Source: Larkinella soli
GTDB lineage: Bacteria > Bacteroidota > Bacteroidia > Cytophagales > Spirosomataceae
NCBI RefSeq assembly: GCF_003703975.1
Contig: NZ_QTJY01000011.1
Span: 1 to 64,000, forward strand
DNA: 64,000 bases
Direction: 5' to 3'
The notes below the pieces were generated by a model, which saw nothing but the letters and a program-made list of their open reading frames with translations, did no database searches and had not been told where the DNA came from. Shown in pieces: positions 51,849 through 60,990 of this stretch. How positions within the stretch are numbered: the stretch's first letter is position 1; the number at the start of each line of letters is the position of its first letter. A program made the position numbers and the translations under genes.

Positions 51849-52535
51849 ATGAACATCGAAGAAGTCCACCTGCTGACCAACGACCTCGACCAGACAGAGG
51901 TTTTTTATTCCCAAATCCTGAATTTTCCGGTATCGGGCCGCAGCGCCTTCCACCGGTCGTTCCGGGTCGGGCCGTCGACGCTGACGTTCTGTCTGACGCA
52001 GGAATGCCGGCCGTTTTACCACTTCGCTTTCGGGGTACCGGCTTCTCACCTTCAGGACGCCTACCGCTGGCTGGCCGCCCGCACCCCGCTGCTGCCGTTT
52101 TCGGCCGCGGGCTGGATCGCCGACTTCGACAACTGGAACGCCCAGGCGTTTTATTTCCACGATCCGGCCGGAAATATTCTGGAACTGATCGCCCACCGCG
52201 ACCTGCCGGATTCAAACCGGCCGTTCAGCCCGGCGGCTATTTCGGAAATCAGGGAGATCGGGATTCCGGTCGACGAGGTAGTAACGGAGCGGGAGCGCAT
52301 CTGCCGGGAATACGGCCTGAGTTATTTCCGGAAAGGGCCGGTCCTCGACGCGTTTACGGCCGTCGGCGACGATCGCGGCCTGTTGATCCTGACCAAAGCC
52401 GGAAGAGGCTGGTTACCGACGGGACGCCCGGCGGAGAAGCATCCTCTGACGGTCCGGTTTTCGGTCGGGGATGAAACGTATCTGATGAAGGTAGGGCACG
52501 AGAATCTGGTCGAACCTCAGTTCACGACCATCTGA
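51849..52535 (+). CDS. VOC (glyoxalase/dioxygenase) superfamily protein
   Basis: 228 residues. The N-terminal half (about 1-120) is a VOC module with the HLLTNDLDQTEVFYSQILNF beginning, a metal-binding pattern in FHDPAGNILELIAH, and an internal repeat. The C-terminal half (about 120-228) is a second module-like segment. Possible activities are glyoxalase, epimerase or dioxygenase. It is preceded by a GGGGT/ACCCC hairpin at 51815-51840. The 3' end overlaps the convergent AraC gene by 19 bases. Confidence 0.8.
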   Translation: MNIEEVHLLTNDLDQTEVFYSQILNFPVSGRSAFHRSFRVGPSTLTFCLTQECRPFYHFAFGVPASHLQDAYRWLAARTPLLPFSAAGWIADFDNWNAQAFYFHDPAGNILELIAHRDLPDSNRPFSPAAISEIREIGIPVDEVVTERERICREYGLSYFRKGPVLDAFTAVGDDRGLLILTKAGRGWLPTGRPAEKHPLTVRFSVGDETYLMKVGHENLVEPQFTTI

Positions 52536-53008
52536 TAAGCCTTCGGGTTCTGGCCGGTCCATTTTTTGAACGCCCTCCGGAACGAGCTCGGCTCGTCGTA
52601 CCCCATTACGCTGGCGATCTCATTGATGTTATGGCGGCTGGTGCGGATCAGTCGGAGGGCCACATCCCGGCGGGCCTGGTCGATGATTTCACGGAAGGTA
52701 AGCTCCTCGCCCTGAAGCCGGCGCTGGAGCGACCGGACCGAAAGTCCCATCTCCTCCGCCACGTCCTCGATCTGAACCGACTGATGAGCGTCGAGCCGGC
52801 GCAGGACGATGGTGCGGGCCTGTTCGGCCAGCCGCTGGTCGGGCGCATACCCGATGCCGTAGTCCAGAGCCTGACACACATACTGGTACAGGTCCTGCTG
52901 GCTGACCCCCATCCGGTGGCAGATGATCTCGATGGCTTCTTTTTCGCCGTTCAGAACAACGTTGAGAATTGCTTTCAAGGAACCGAAAGAGGACAGTTGA
53001 TGGAGCAT
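52517..53008 (-). CDS. AraC-family transcription regulator
   Basis: 163 residues from the ATG at 53008; the upstream part of the open frame carries no similarity. The C-terminal AraC DNA-binding domain has two helix-turn-helix motifs (VQIEDVAEEMGLSVRSLQRR and NINEIASVMGYDEPSSFRRA) and the typical FKKWTGQNPKAYQ end. The N-terminal 65 residues are a short helical part without a cupin sensor domain. Targets unknown; the neighbouring VOC gene converges with it. Confidence 0.88.
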   Translation of the reverse strand: MLHQLSSFGSLKAILNVVLNGEKEAIEIICHRMGVSQQDLYQYVCQALDYGIGYAPDQRLAEQARTIVLRRLDAHQSVQIEDVAEEMGLSVRSLQRRLQGEELTFREIIDQARRDVALRLIRTSRHNINEIASVMGYDEPSSFRRAFKKWTGQNPKAYQMVVN

Positions 53009-53141
53009 GGCGGTTTCGTGTCGTATTTGTCGTATTGAAATCGGGTACAAGTAAGTCACCGATCCCGCCGAACGAAACAGCGAAAACAATAAAGTGCGGC
53101 TTTTGAGGGGTGAAATGGTTTTTTCCCCCTACCAACTGACA

Positions 53142-54173
53142 TCACAGACTGAACCACTCCGGGATGGTTTGTGACGGCCGGGCGCTCTCCAGACGCTGCT
53201 CCAGCGCGTCTGGAATGAGTGGAAAGAAATCGATGCCGGTCTGCTGTTCGACCTGATCCACGGGCACCACGAACTGCTTCAGGGAGCGCTCGGAGCCTTC
53301 GTTTTTCATCAGGAAGGCGATGATCCGGATGGTCGGGTTGTTGCAATACAGAATCACCTTATAATAATAGAGAGGAACCGCCACCTTCGTGCCTTTTCCG
53401 ATCCTCTTCAACCCCGGCTGCAGCACCGGCCCCGTCACCACATACAGTCCCTTATCGCGCACGGCCCAGGTCCGGACGGTCTCTTCCAGTTCTTTCCAGA
53501 TGCCCCGGTTGAAGTCGGGTACCTGCGGGCTGATGTTGCTCATGAAAAACGTTTCCCGCATCATGCGCTGCGAGAACTTAAAGTCGCCCGCCGGGGCGAG
53601 GTGGCCCCGGTCGTAACCTGAACGGCTGTAGTCCGACGACCGCGCCGTGCCGGTTTCGACCAGCGGGTCGGGCTGGAACTGCTCGTTTTTCCGGTCGGCG
53701 TCGCCCTCCAGTTCGTTCTCCAGCAGCGGGTAGGCCACCCAGTCGGCCTGCTCGAAATCATCCCGGTAGCGCAGCGTGTAGCCTTCGTGCCGGATGACTT
53801 GGTCACCGGCGGAGCGGGCTGGAAGGATGAAATCGGCCTGTTTCTCAAAATCGAACAGCTTCAGCCGGGCGTCGTGCCGGGTTGCGGTCGCTTCGCCCTC
53901 CGGTCGTTCGTCGGTGGCTACGTCTTCGGAGCCGCTCCGGCCCTGCGGTTCAGGGGCTTTATACGGGTTGTCTTTCCGGACCTCTGTCCGCGACTTGATG
54001 CCCAAAAGCCCTTTCAGGTCGTCCCAGAAAGCCACCACCGGCTGGGTTCTCCCGCCATAATGCAGAAAGAGACCGATCAGAAAGAAGACAAAGAGCAGGA
54101 TGAGCGTGTTGCCGCGCAGGCGGAAACCACGCCGGGAAAAACGTCTGGAACGGTAGGACGAACGAAAAAACAT
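53142..54173 (-). CDS. DNA/RNA non-specific endonuclease (membrane-anchored)
   Basis: 343 residues. An N-terminal basic stretch and one membrane helix (about 23-41) anchor it, then a low-complexity linker rich in Glu, Ala and Arg (about 55-110), then the NUC1-type nuclease with the DRGH motif (catalytic His191 in YDRGHLAPAGD) and the following asparagine in FFMSNISPQ. Such His-Me-finger enzymes cut DNA and RNA without sequence preference, usually in the periplasm. The gene is divergent from the flavoprotein gene at 54208. Confidence 0.9.
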   Translation of the reverse strand: MFFRSSYRSRRFSRRGFRLRGNTLILLFVFFLIGLFLHYGGRTQPVVAFWDDLKGLLGIKSRTEVRKDNPYKAPEPQGRSGSEDVATDERPEGEATATRHDARLKLFDFEKQADFILPARSAGDQVIRHEGYTLRYRDDFEQADWVAYPLLENELEGDADRKNEQFQPDPLVETGTARSSDYSRSGYDRGHLAPAGDFKFSQRMMRETFFMSNISPQVPDFNRGIWKELEETVRTWAVRDKGLYVVTGPVLQPGLKRIGKGTKVAVPLYYYKVILYCNNPTIRIIAFLMKNEGSERSLKQFVVPVDQVEQQTGIDFFPLIPDALEQRLESARPSQTIPEWFSL

Positions 54174-54207
54174 GGGGCGAAGTTACAAATACATTGAATA
54201 ACTGGTA

Positions 54208-55437
54208 TTGATGCTGAATATTGTCGTTATCGGGGGCGGGGCCGCCGGTTTTTTCGGGGCCGTCACCGCTGCCGAAACCTTTCCCGACGCCCGCGTCCTC
54301 ATCCTGGAGAAGAACAACACCCTCCTGAACAAGGTCCGGATTTCGGGCGGGGGCCGCTGCAACGTGACCCATGCCTGCTACGACCACCGGCAGCTGGTAA
54401 AGCACTATCCGCGGGGCGGGCCTTTCCTGCGTCCGCTGCTGAAACAGTTCGACGCGGCCGATACCGTCCGCTGGTTCGAAAGCCGGGGCGTCCCCCTCAA
54501 AACCGAAGCGGACGGCCGGATGTTTCCGACCACCGATTCTTCGGAAACCATCATCCAGTGTCTGCTCCGCGAAGCCCGGCGGCTGAACGTGGCGATCAGG
54601 ACCAGCTGCGGGGTAAAAACCATCCGGACGGACGCGACAGGCTTCCAACTTACTACACTTTCCGGGGAAGTCATTCGGGCCGACCGGCTGCTCATCGCTG
54701 CGGGCGGCTTTCCGCAGGCTCCGGCCTACGGCTGGGTACCCGGTTCCGGCTCCGCGCTCGTGCCGCCGGTGCCGTCGCTCTTTACGTTCAATACGCCGGG
54801 GAATCCGCTGCTGGCGCTGGCCGGGGTGTCGGTGGCCGACGCTGCGGTGCGGATTCAGGGGACGGCCCTGGAGGAACGCGGACCGCTGCTGATCACGCAC
54901 TGGGGCTTCAGCGGCCCGGTGGTGCTGCGGCTGTCGGCCTGGGGCGCGCGGGAACTGGCGGGGCTGAACTACCGGCACGACCTCCGCATCAACTGGCTGC
55001 CGGCCCTGAACGAAACCCAGGTGCGCGAAGAGTTACAGACCTTTCGGAACCAGCACCCCAAAAAGCGGGTCCTCAGCCAGTCGCTGTTCGGCCTGCCGGG
55101 TCGGCTCTGGGCGGCCCTGGCCACCGAAGCCGGGGTTTCGGAAGCCATGCGCTGGGCCGAGCTGCCCGCCAAACCGCAAAACCGGATGGTCAACCTGCTC
55201 ACCAACAGCGTCTTTCCGGTTTCAGGGAAAAGTACTTTCAAGGAAGAATTCGTCACCTGCGGGGGCATCGGCCTCAAAACCGTCGACCCCGAGACGCTGG
55301 AAAGCCGCCTTCACCCCGGTCTGTTTTTCGCCGGAGAGATTCTGGACGTGGACGGCATCACCGGCGGATTCAACTTCCAGAATGCCTGGACCACGGGGTT
55401 CGTAGCCGGAAAAAACATCGGAAAACCGGTAAAATAG
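54208..55437 (+). CDS. FAD-dependent oxidoreductase of the HI0933/BaiN family
   Basis: 409 residues. N-terminal dinucleotide motif [17 protein letters not shown], then the family block [21 protein letters not shown] and [20 protein letters not shown] near the end with [22 protein letters not shown]. The family, of largely unknown role, includes BaiN-like enzymes that reduce steroid double bonds in gut bacteria; in other bacteria the substrate is unknown. It overlaps no gene and is followed after 80 bases by the purine nucleoside phosphorylase gene. Confidence 0.9.
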   Translation: MMLNIVVIGGGAAGFFGAVTAAETFPDARVLILEKNNTLLNKVRISGGGRCNVTHACYDHRQLVKHYPRGGPFLRPLLKQFDAADTVRWFESRGVPLKTEADGRMFPTTDSSETIIQCLLREARRLNVAIRTSCGVKTIRTDATGFQLTTLSGEVIRADRLLIAAGGFPQAPAYGWVPGSGSALVPPVPSLFTFNTPGNPLLALAGVSVADAAVRIQGTALEERGPLLITHWGFSGPVVLRLSAWGARELAGLNYRHDLRINWLPALNETQVREELQTFRNQHPKKRVLSQSLFGLPGRLWAALATEAGVSEAMRWAELPAKPQNRMVNLLTNSVFPVSGKSTFKEEFVTCGGIGLKTVDPETLESRLHPGLFFAGEILDVDGITGGFNFQNAWTTGFVAGKNIGKPVK

Positions 55438-55517
55438 AGCGTTCAGGGTGTAGAATCCGGTTTCTCCTGCGTATCATTGCGGATCATCCTCTATCCCCTC
55501 GTCAACCTTCGGATTCT

Positions 55518-56333
55518 ATGCTTGAACAGATTCAGGAAGCCGCCCAATTCATTTCCGCCTTCGAACTTCCGCCCCCCACCGTGGCCATCATTCTGGGCAC
55601 CGGCCTGAGCGCCCTGACCCGGGAGATGCAGATCGACGTGGAGATTCCCTACGGAACCATCCCCCACTTTCCGCTCTCCACGGTCGAGTTTCACTCGGGG
55701 AAACTGGTCATGGGAACGCTGGCGGGAAAACGGGTGATGGTGATGCAGGGCCGGCTGCATTATTACGAGGGGTATTCCATGCAGCAGGTAACGTTTCCGG
55801 TTCGGGTCATGAACCGGCTCGGAGCCGGCACCTTGCTGGTTTCCAACGCAGCCGGGGGGATGAATCCCGCCTTTCAGGCCGGCGACCTGATGCTCATCGA
55901 GGACCATATCAGCCTGCTCCTGCCCCAGAACCCGCTCACCGGCCACCACCACCCCGCCTTCGGGGATCGTTTTCCCGACATGAGCGATCCCTACGACCGC
56001 GAACTGATCCGGCTGGCCGAACAGATTGCCGAAGAACGGTCGATTGCCCTCCGGAAAGGCGTTTACGTCAGCGTGACCGGCCCGCAGCTCGAAACCCGGG
56101 CCGAATACCGGATGTTAAGGAACTGGGGTGCGGATGCGGTCGGAATGTCGACGGTGCCTGAGGTCATCGTAGCCCATCAGATGGGCATGCGGGTGTTCGG
56201 TTGTTCGGTGATCAGCGATCTCTGCATCCCGGAAACGCTCGAAAAAGTGAAAATCGAAACCATCCTGGCTACGGTGGGAAAAGCGGAACCGGATCTGACG
56301 GTGATCATGAAGGAGTTGGTCGCCCGAATCTGA
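55518..56333 (+). CDS. Purine nucleoside phosphorylase (class II, trimeric)
   Basis: 271 residues from the ATG at 55518 ([18 protein letters not shown]). The open frame runs 960 bases further upstream, but only as a shadow of the flavoprotein gene. Motifs: [12 protein letters not shown] (phosphate site), [28 protein letters not shown], and [20 protein letters not shown] with MSTVPEV. The enzyme cleaves inosine or guanosine with phosphate in purine salvage. It is followed after 9 bases by the metallopeptidase-like gene. Confidence 0.95.
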   Translation: MLEQIQEAAQFISAFELPPPTVAIILGTGLSALTREMQIDVEIPYGTIPHFPLSTVEFHSGKLVMGTLAGKRVMVMQGRLHYYEGYSMQQVTFPVRVMNRLGAGTLLVSNAAGGMNPAFQAGDLMLIEDHISLLLPQNPLTGHHHPAFGDRFPDMSDPYDRELIRLAEQIAEERSIALRKGVYVSVTGPQLETRAEYRMLRNWGADAVGMSTVPEVIVAHQMGMRVFGCSVISDLCIPETLEKVKIETILATVGKAEPDLTVIMKELVARI

Positions 56334-56342
56334 CCGGATGTC

Positions 56343-57083
56343 ATGTCGCTTGCCCTGATCAGTTTTTCGGAAATACACGGGAATCAGAACGTGATCAAAG
56401 ACGAGGTTTCCAAAACCATCACCGTCTACGCGGCCCTGTTTTTCTACGGCTCGGCCGCCACCCATGAAATCGCACGGCGGATCGCCCGCAATATCGAGCG
56501 GCTCTGGAACGGGCCGGAGGTGATTCTGAGTCTCGACGACCGGGAATACCTGATCCGGTTCCGCATCAAGGGCCGGGCGCTGGAACCGGGCATTCCGGCC
56601 GAGCGGTACATCCACGACAACCTGGACTATAAAAATTATTTCATCCGCATTGAACCGGCCACCGACAACCCGCTGGGCGGCATCTCCTACGTGGACGGTC
56701 TGAACGCCAATACCGGCTTTTTCCGGCTCGACAATGTCGGCTACGAAAACTCCACCACCGAGGCCCACGAGATGGGCCACCTGTGGGGGCTGGTTCCCGG
56801 CACCCCCGACGGCCACCCTTCCGACCTGAACCTGATCGGGAAAGGCCGGCCGGCCATCATGTACCCGCGGGGTACGCTCGTGGACCCCCAATACCAATGG
56901 GACCCGACGGCCCGCCCGGGTGAATACGGCGGCACCCTCCGCCCCGATTACCGGGTGGTGACGCTGGAAGATACCATCCTGCTCGGCATCGACCGGCTGC
57001 GTTTCGACCAACGGGGTCGGGCCAAACTGGGCGGGCTGAGCAGCATCTACCACGACTACCGTCCGCCCAGCCTCCCGGTCTGA
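56343..57083 (+). CDS. Metzincin-like zinc metallopeptidase domain protein without export signal
   Basis: 246 residues. The zinc motif is HEMGHLWG (His142, Glu143, His146, Gly149); a Met-turn IMYPRG with Met173 follows, as in metzincins, and a His in DGHPSD may be the third ligand. There is no signal peptide: the N-terminus is MSLALISFSEIHGNQNV. The family is not recognised. It lies 9 bases behind the purine nucleoside phosphorylase gene and is probably cotranscribed. Its target may be a cytoplasmic protein, or it leaves by a signal-less route. Confidence 0.7.
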   Translation: MSLALISFSEIHGNQNVIKDEVSKTITVYAALFFYGSAATHEIARRIARNIERLWNGPEVILSLDDREYLIRFRIKGRALEPGIPAERYIHDNLDYKNYFIRIEPATDNPLGGISYVDGLNANTGFFRLDNVGYENSTTEAHEMGHLWGLVPGTPDGHPSDLNLIGKGRPAIMYPRGTLVDPQYQWDPTARPGEYGGTLRPDYRVVTLEDTILLGIDRLRFDQRGRAKLGGLSSIYHDYRPPSLPV

Positions 57084-57086
57084 TTC

Positions 57087-58745
57087 TCAGTACAGCTTCT
57101 CGTAATATTCGGTGGCCATACGGTTCGAGCCGAAAAAGGCGTTGACGTCCCGCATACTATTCAGGATCAGGCCATTCCAATCCTGCGGGCGTTCATAATA
57201 GGTCGGCAGGATGGTTTCTTCCAGCAGCCGGAAGAAGTGGCTGCGGTCGTGGTGGTCACGGTCTTCGGGAGAAAACTCGGGCGGAGCCACCGGCACGATA
57301 AATGAATTTTTTCCGTCCTCGGCAAACTCACAGACCCAGCCGTCGAAGGTGGAGAAATTCAGGGCCGCATTCATGGCGGCCGTCATCCCGCTCGTACCGG
57401 AGGCTTCCCGGGTGACGATGGGCGTATTCAGCCAGAGGTCCGCCCCGCATTTGAGCGCCCGCGACAATCCCAGTTCATAGCCCGTCAGAACCGCCATATT
57501 TTTGAAGAGATTGCTCAGATACACCAGATGGTTGAAGGTGTTGACGGCCCCGGCGTCGGTCGGATACGGCTTGCCGGCCCAGATGAACTGGATGGGATAG
57601 CCGGCGTTCCGCATCAGTTTATCGAAGCGTTCGGCATCCTGGACAAGCAGGTCGGGCCGTTTGTAACCGGCAAACCGGCGCGCCCAGACGATGGTCAGGA
57701 CGTTCGGGTCGAACAGCTTGCCGGTCTGGTCGGCTACGATTTCGAACAGGGCCTTCTTCAGGTCTTTTTTGCGGGACGCCACGGTTTCGGCGTCGCCGGT
57801 TTTCTGCCCTCCGTCCAGCACGGGGTCGGCCCAGTACCGGTGGTTCTGAGCGTTGGTCACGTGGGTGATTTCGGGGATACCGCTGAAAGACCCCCACATA
57901 TGCCGCGACACTTCGCCGTGCAGTTTGGAAACCCCGTTTGCTTTTCGGCTGAGCCGCAGCGCCACCAGCGAATGATTGAATACGCCGTCCTGAATGCCGG
58001 TAAATTCCCGAACGGTTTCCAGCGGGACGCTGCCGAAGAAACTCATGACGTTCAACTGGTTGATGTCGTGTTTTTCGTTGCCGGCCTCCTCAGGGGTGTG
58101 GGTGGTGAACACCATCCGCTTCCGGATTTCTTCCGCATTCCCGAACTTCTGGTACAGGTGAAACACCGCCGAAATGGCGTGAGCCTCGTTGAAATGATAG
58201 ACCTCCGGCTCGTAGTTAAGCGCGTCCAGCAGGCGGGCGCCCCCGATGCCGAGCAGCATGCACTGCGCGACCTTGGCCGAGACGATACTGTCGTAGAGCC
58301 GGTAGGATATGGAACGGGAAAGCCAGTCGTTGCCCTCCACGTCGGTGGTCAGGAAAAACATCGGCACCGTATTGAAAACATGGGGAGGAAGGAAATAGGC
58401 CTCCACCCACACCTGGGTATGATGCACTTCGATGGTAAACCGGATACCGGTGTATTCGAGGAAGGAATAAATCTTTTCCCGGAACAGCACATCCATCGCG
58501 TTATCGGTTTTCCGGATCTGGTCATAATAACCGTATTTCCACAGGACGCCGATTCCGATCACGTTCTGCCGTAGTTCGAAGGCGCTCCGCATGTGCGAGC
58601 CGGCCAGGAATCCCAGCCCGCCCGAATAGGTCTTCAGCGCCTGGTCGACGGCGAATTCCATGGAGAAGTAGGCGACGGACTTTTTAAACTCGGGCGCAAA
58701 TTCGTAGGGATGACTAAACGCCTGGGGAAGCTGGGAGGAGGTCAT
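57087..58745 (-). CDS. Alpha-glucan phosphorylase (short GT35 form)
   Basis: 552 residues from the ATG at 58745 (MTSSQLPQAFSHPYEF); an upstream ATG at 58826 would lie in front of a terminator and is unlikely. GT35 motifs: YFSMEFAVDQALKTYSGGLG, LLDALNYEPEVYHFNEAHA, VWARRFAGYKRPDLL and SRALKCGADLWLNTPIVTREASGTSGM. At the position of the PLP lysine the sequence has EASGTSGMT (Thr455) instead of GMK. The length fits the short bacterial maltodextrin/glucan phosphorylases. The enzyme would release glucose 1-phosphate from glucans; without the lysine the cofactor link is in doubt. Confidence 0.85.
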   Translation of the reverse strand: MTSSQLPQAFSHPYEFAPEFKKSVAYFSMEFAVDQALKTYSGGLGFLAGSHMRSAFELRQNVIGIGVLWKYGYYDQIRKTDNAMDVLFREKIYSFLEYTGIRFTIEVHHTQVWVEAYFLPPHVFNTVPMFFLTTDVEGNDWLSRSISYRLYDSIVSAKVAQCMLLGIGGARLLDALNYEPEVYHFNEAHAISAVFHLYQKFGNAEEIRKRMVFTTHTPEEAGNEKHDINQLNVMSFFGSVPLETVREFTGIQDGVFNHSLVALRLSRKANGVSKLHGEVSRHMWGSFSGIPEITHVTNAQNHRYWADPVLDGGQKTGDAETVASRKKDLKKALFEIVADQTGKLFDPNVLTIVWARRFAGYKRPDLLVQDAERFDKLMRNAGYPIQFIWAGKPYPTDAGAVNTFNHLVYLSNLFKNMAVLTGYELGLSRALKCGADLWLNTPIVTREASGTSGMTAAMNAALNFSTFDGWVCEFAEDGKNSFIVPVAPPEFSPEDRDHHDRSHFFRLLEETILPTYYERPQDWNGLILNSMRDVNAFFGSNRMATEYYEKLY

Positions 58746-58784
58746 TCGGTTTCCATCATGGTTAGGCAGGTAATTACGAAAAGA

Positions 58785-58817
58785 AAAGCCGGAATCCCGC
58801 TGGAGATTCCGGCTTTT
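58785..58817. terminator. Terminator between the sugar isomerase-like gene and glgP-like gene
   Basis: AAAGCCGGAATC pairs with GATTCCGGCTTT around CCGCTGGA; T tracts lie on both sides. It ends the transcript of the gene whose stop is at 58834 on the minus strand. Confidence 0.88.
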
Positions 58818-58833
58818 TTGGGTCACTTATTGA

Positions 58834-59679
58834 TTAAATGGATTTCAGGTAGGCTATGCTCTGCGGGACCTGCTGCTGGGCCGAGGGGCTTTCGTCCTCG
58901 ATGTAATAATATTCGATGCCGGAGTTTCGGGCGGCTTTCAAAACCGCCGGAAGGTCGATCTGACCGCTGCCGAGGGCCACGTCGTTTTCGGGGGGCGTGC
59001 CGCCCGACATATTCCCCTGTATGCCTTTTTTGAGGTCTTTCAGGTGCATCAGCTTAAACCGCGTCGGGTATTTTTTCAGCAGGGCCGCCGGGTCCTGGCC
59101 GGGAAAATACACCCAGAGTACATCCATTTCGAAGTTGACATAATCCGGATTCGTCTGCTGCACGATATAGTCGAACAGGGTGCCGTTCTCATACGGTTCA
59201 AACTCGAATCCGTGGTTATGATAGACGAACATCAACCCGCTGTCTTTCAGCTGCTTCCCGAACCGATTGAAATCATCCACGGTCTTTTTCGCCATTTCCG
59301 GCGTAAACTTGCCCTCGTGGGGAATCCAGGCCACCCGGACGTATTTCGCGCCCAGCGTTTTGGCATTCGCGATGACGGTTTCCATATTTTTCTCCAGATC
59401 GGGGTACCCGACGCCGAAGCTGGTGCAGCGCATACCCCGGGCGTCGAGTTCCTTCCGGATGTCGGCGGCCGTCTGTTTGAACAGGTTGGAAAACTCCATG
59501 TTGGTGATGCCCATGGCTTTGATCTTGTCGAGCGTTCCGGGAACGTCCTTCGAAAATTCGTTCCGCATCGTGTAGGACACCATGCCGGGCATTTCTTTCA
59601 GCGTGCCGCCGAACTTCTGCCCCAGGGCCGTAAAAGCCAGCATGGCTGCGGCTACGGTCAATAAAAAAGGTCTTTTCAT
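58834..59679 (-). CDS. Secreted sugar phosphate isomerase/epimerase-like (xylose isomerase-type TIM barrel)
   Basis: 281 residues with signal peptide (MKRPFLLTVAAAMLAFTALG, cut near Gln21). The AP endonuclease 2/xylose isomerase-like barrel shows the usual points: MGITNMEFSNLFKQ, YVRVAWIPHEGK, LMFVYHNHGFEFEPYENG (metal ligands), NFEMDVLWVYFPGQDP and YYYIEDESPSAQQQ. Secreted members are common in Cytophagales and may process sugars or inositols in the periplasm. It stands alone; own terminator downstream. Confidence 0.88.
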   Translation of the reverse strand: MKRPFLLTVAAAMLAFTALGQKFGGTLKEMPGMVSYTMRNEFSKDVPGTLDKIKAMGITNMEFSNLFKQTAADIRKELDARGMRCTSFGVGYPDLEKNMETVIANAKTLGAKYVRVAWIPHEGKFTPEMAKKTVDDFNRFGKQLKDSGLMFVYHNHGFEFEPYENGTLFDYIVQQTNPDYVNFEMDVLWVYFPGQDPAALLKKYPTRFKLMHLKDLKKGIQGNMSGGTPPENDVALGSGQIDLPAVLKAARNSGIEYYYIEDESPSAQQQVPQSIAYLKSI

Positions 59680-59755
59680 GCTGTTTGTGAGAATACGTTC
59701 TAATAAGCAGCCAACGCCCTTCTCCTACTGAATCCGCGCCCCCGACGCCCGGCCG

Positions 59756-60082
59756 TCACCAGGCATCTTCGTCCTGAAAGGCGCGGTAGGCCCGGTTCAG
59801 TTCCTGAAAAGTCTTGTCGTTTCCCTGATCCCGGGCCAGTTCGAGGCCCCGCTGGAAGAGCATATCGGCTTTGGACCGGTCCCCCTGGGCGGCATAAAAA
59901 GTGGCGGCCTGGTAATAGGTCGGCAGATAATGCGGGTGCTGTTCCAGCAGCATTTCCAGATAATGAAGGGCCTGCCCGGGCTGCTCTTCGAGGTATTCCA
60001 TGGCAAGGGCATAAACATTAAAAGGCTCGTCCGGTTGTTCCTGTATGAAACTTAACAGCTGCTGAATTCGGTTATCATTCAT
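59756..60082 (-). CDS. TPR-like protein (108 aa)
   Basis: 108 residues, cytoplasmic. Two to three tetratricopeptide-like helix pairs: NVYALAMEYLEEQPGQALHY, HPHYLPTYYQAATFYAAQGD and KADMLFQRGLELARDQGND. Such proteins act as adaptors. It is divergent from etfB; a perfect inverted repeat GTATGCAAGCATAC (60098-60111) lies between them. Confidence 0.85.
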   Translation of the reverse strand: MNDNRIQQLLSFIQEQPDEPFNVYALAMEYLEEQPGQALHYLEMLLEQHPHYLPTYYQAATFYAAQGDRSKADMLFQRGLELARDQGNDKTFQELNRAYRAFQDEDAW

Positions 60083-60097
60083 ATTTTTTATAAATTA

Positions 60098-60111
60098 GTA
60101 TGCAAGCATAC
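60098..60111. promoter_or_regulatory. Palindrome in the divergent promoter region of the TPR gene and etfB
   Basis: GTATGC-AA-GCATAC is a perfect 14-bp palindrome between two divergent genes, 16 bases upstream of the TPR gene start and about 65 upstream of the etfB start. It could be an operator for a dimeric regulator. Confidence 0.4.
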
Positions 60112-60174
60112 GGCTCAATTCCGACAACTTTGTAATTTAGCCGCCGAAGAGTAAACATCTAAATCCCAAAAAGT

Positions 60175-60912
60175 ATGAAAATTTTAGTGTGTGTCACGAG
60201 CGTACCGGACACTACCACCAAAATTAGCTTCACCGATAACAACACCAAACTGAACAGGGCGGGCGTTCAGTACATCACCGGCCCCTATGATGACTACGCC
60301 CTTTCCCGGGCCGTCGAGTTGAAGGAACAACACGGGGGTACGGTTACGGTTCTGAACGTCGGGGAAGCCGATACCGAACCGGTGATCCGGAAGTGCCTCG
60401 CCATCGGCGCCGACGACGCCATCCGGGTGAACGCCGACCCGACCGATGCCTTTTTCGTGGCCGAACAGATTGCCGCCATCGCCCGCGAGAACGCCTACGA
60501 CCTCATCCTGATGGGCCGTGAATCCATCGACTACAACGGCGGTCAGGTCCACGGCATCGTTGGGGAAATGCTCGGCCTCCCCTCCATTTCGCCGGTCATG
60601 AAGCTGGATATCGAAGGCAGCAAAGCCCGGATCACCCGCGAGATCGAAGGCGGCAAGGACGAACTCGAAGCCACCCTGCCGCTGGTGCTGGGCTGCCAGG
60701 AGCCGATTGCCGAATGGAAGATTCCGAACATGCGGGGCATCATGTCGGCCCGGACCAAACCGCTGAAAGTGGTGGAACCGGCCGGGAACGACACGCTTAC
60801 CAAAGTGGCCGGCTACGAACTTCCCCCCCCGCGTGGCGCCGTCCGAATGATCCCCGCCGAGGAAGCCGAAACCCTCATTTCGCTCCTGAGAACCGAAGCG
60901 AAAGTGTTATAG
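60175..60912 (+). CDS. etfB: Electron transfer flavoprotein, beta subunit
   Basis: 245 residues with the typical ETF-beta start MKILVCVTSVPDTTTKISF and the family signature ILMGRESIDYNGGQVHGIVGE; the C-terminal part has GGKDELEATLPLVLGCQEP. It binds AMP and, with EtfA, carries electrons from acyl-CoA and other dehydrogenases to the quinone pool. The gap to etfA holds a GGGGT-type repeat unit. The pair is read from a promoter upstream of etfB. Confidence 0.96.
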   Translation: MKILVCVTSVPDTTTKISFTDNNTKLNRAGVQYITGPYDDYALSRAVELKEQHGGTVTVLNVGEADTEPVIRKCLAIGADDAIRVNADPTDAFFVAEQIAAIARENAYDLILMGRESIDYNGGQVHGIVGEMLGLPSISPVMKLDIEGSKARITREIEGGKDELEATLPLVLGCQEPIAEWKIPNMRGIMSARTKPLKVVEPAGNDTLTKVAGYELPPPRGAVRMIPAEEAETLISLLRTEAKVL

Positions 60913-60914
60913 AT

Positions 60915-60960
60915 TTTAGGGGTTGGGGGTTAACTACCACTCCTAAACTCTCCAACCTCC
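60915..60960. repeat. Intergenic repeat (TTTAGGGGTTGGGGG ... CTCCTAAACTC), copy A
   Basis: The arm TTTAGGGGTTGGGGGTT and the later CTCCTAAACTCTCCAACCTCC are partly complementary to each other. A related unit flanks the other end of etfA (61960-62033), so the same element lies on both sides of the gene. Confidence 0.55.
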
Positions 60961-60990
60961 TTTTTCCCAACCTTACAACATTCAGTAATA

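Noticed and set aside
50799..52196. 465-codon minus-strand frame across the coiled-coil and VOC genes
   Set aside because: It spans two well-supported plus-strand genes and their gap and is a GC-driven shadow.
54558..55517. A 960-base open frame running into the purine nucleoside phosphorylase gene in the same frame
   Set aside because: It is a high-GC shadow of the flavoprotein gene in another frame; the composition is Arg/Gly/Ala-rich with no family resemblance, and the true phosphorylase starts at 55518.
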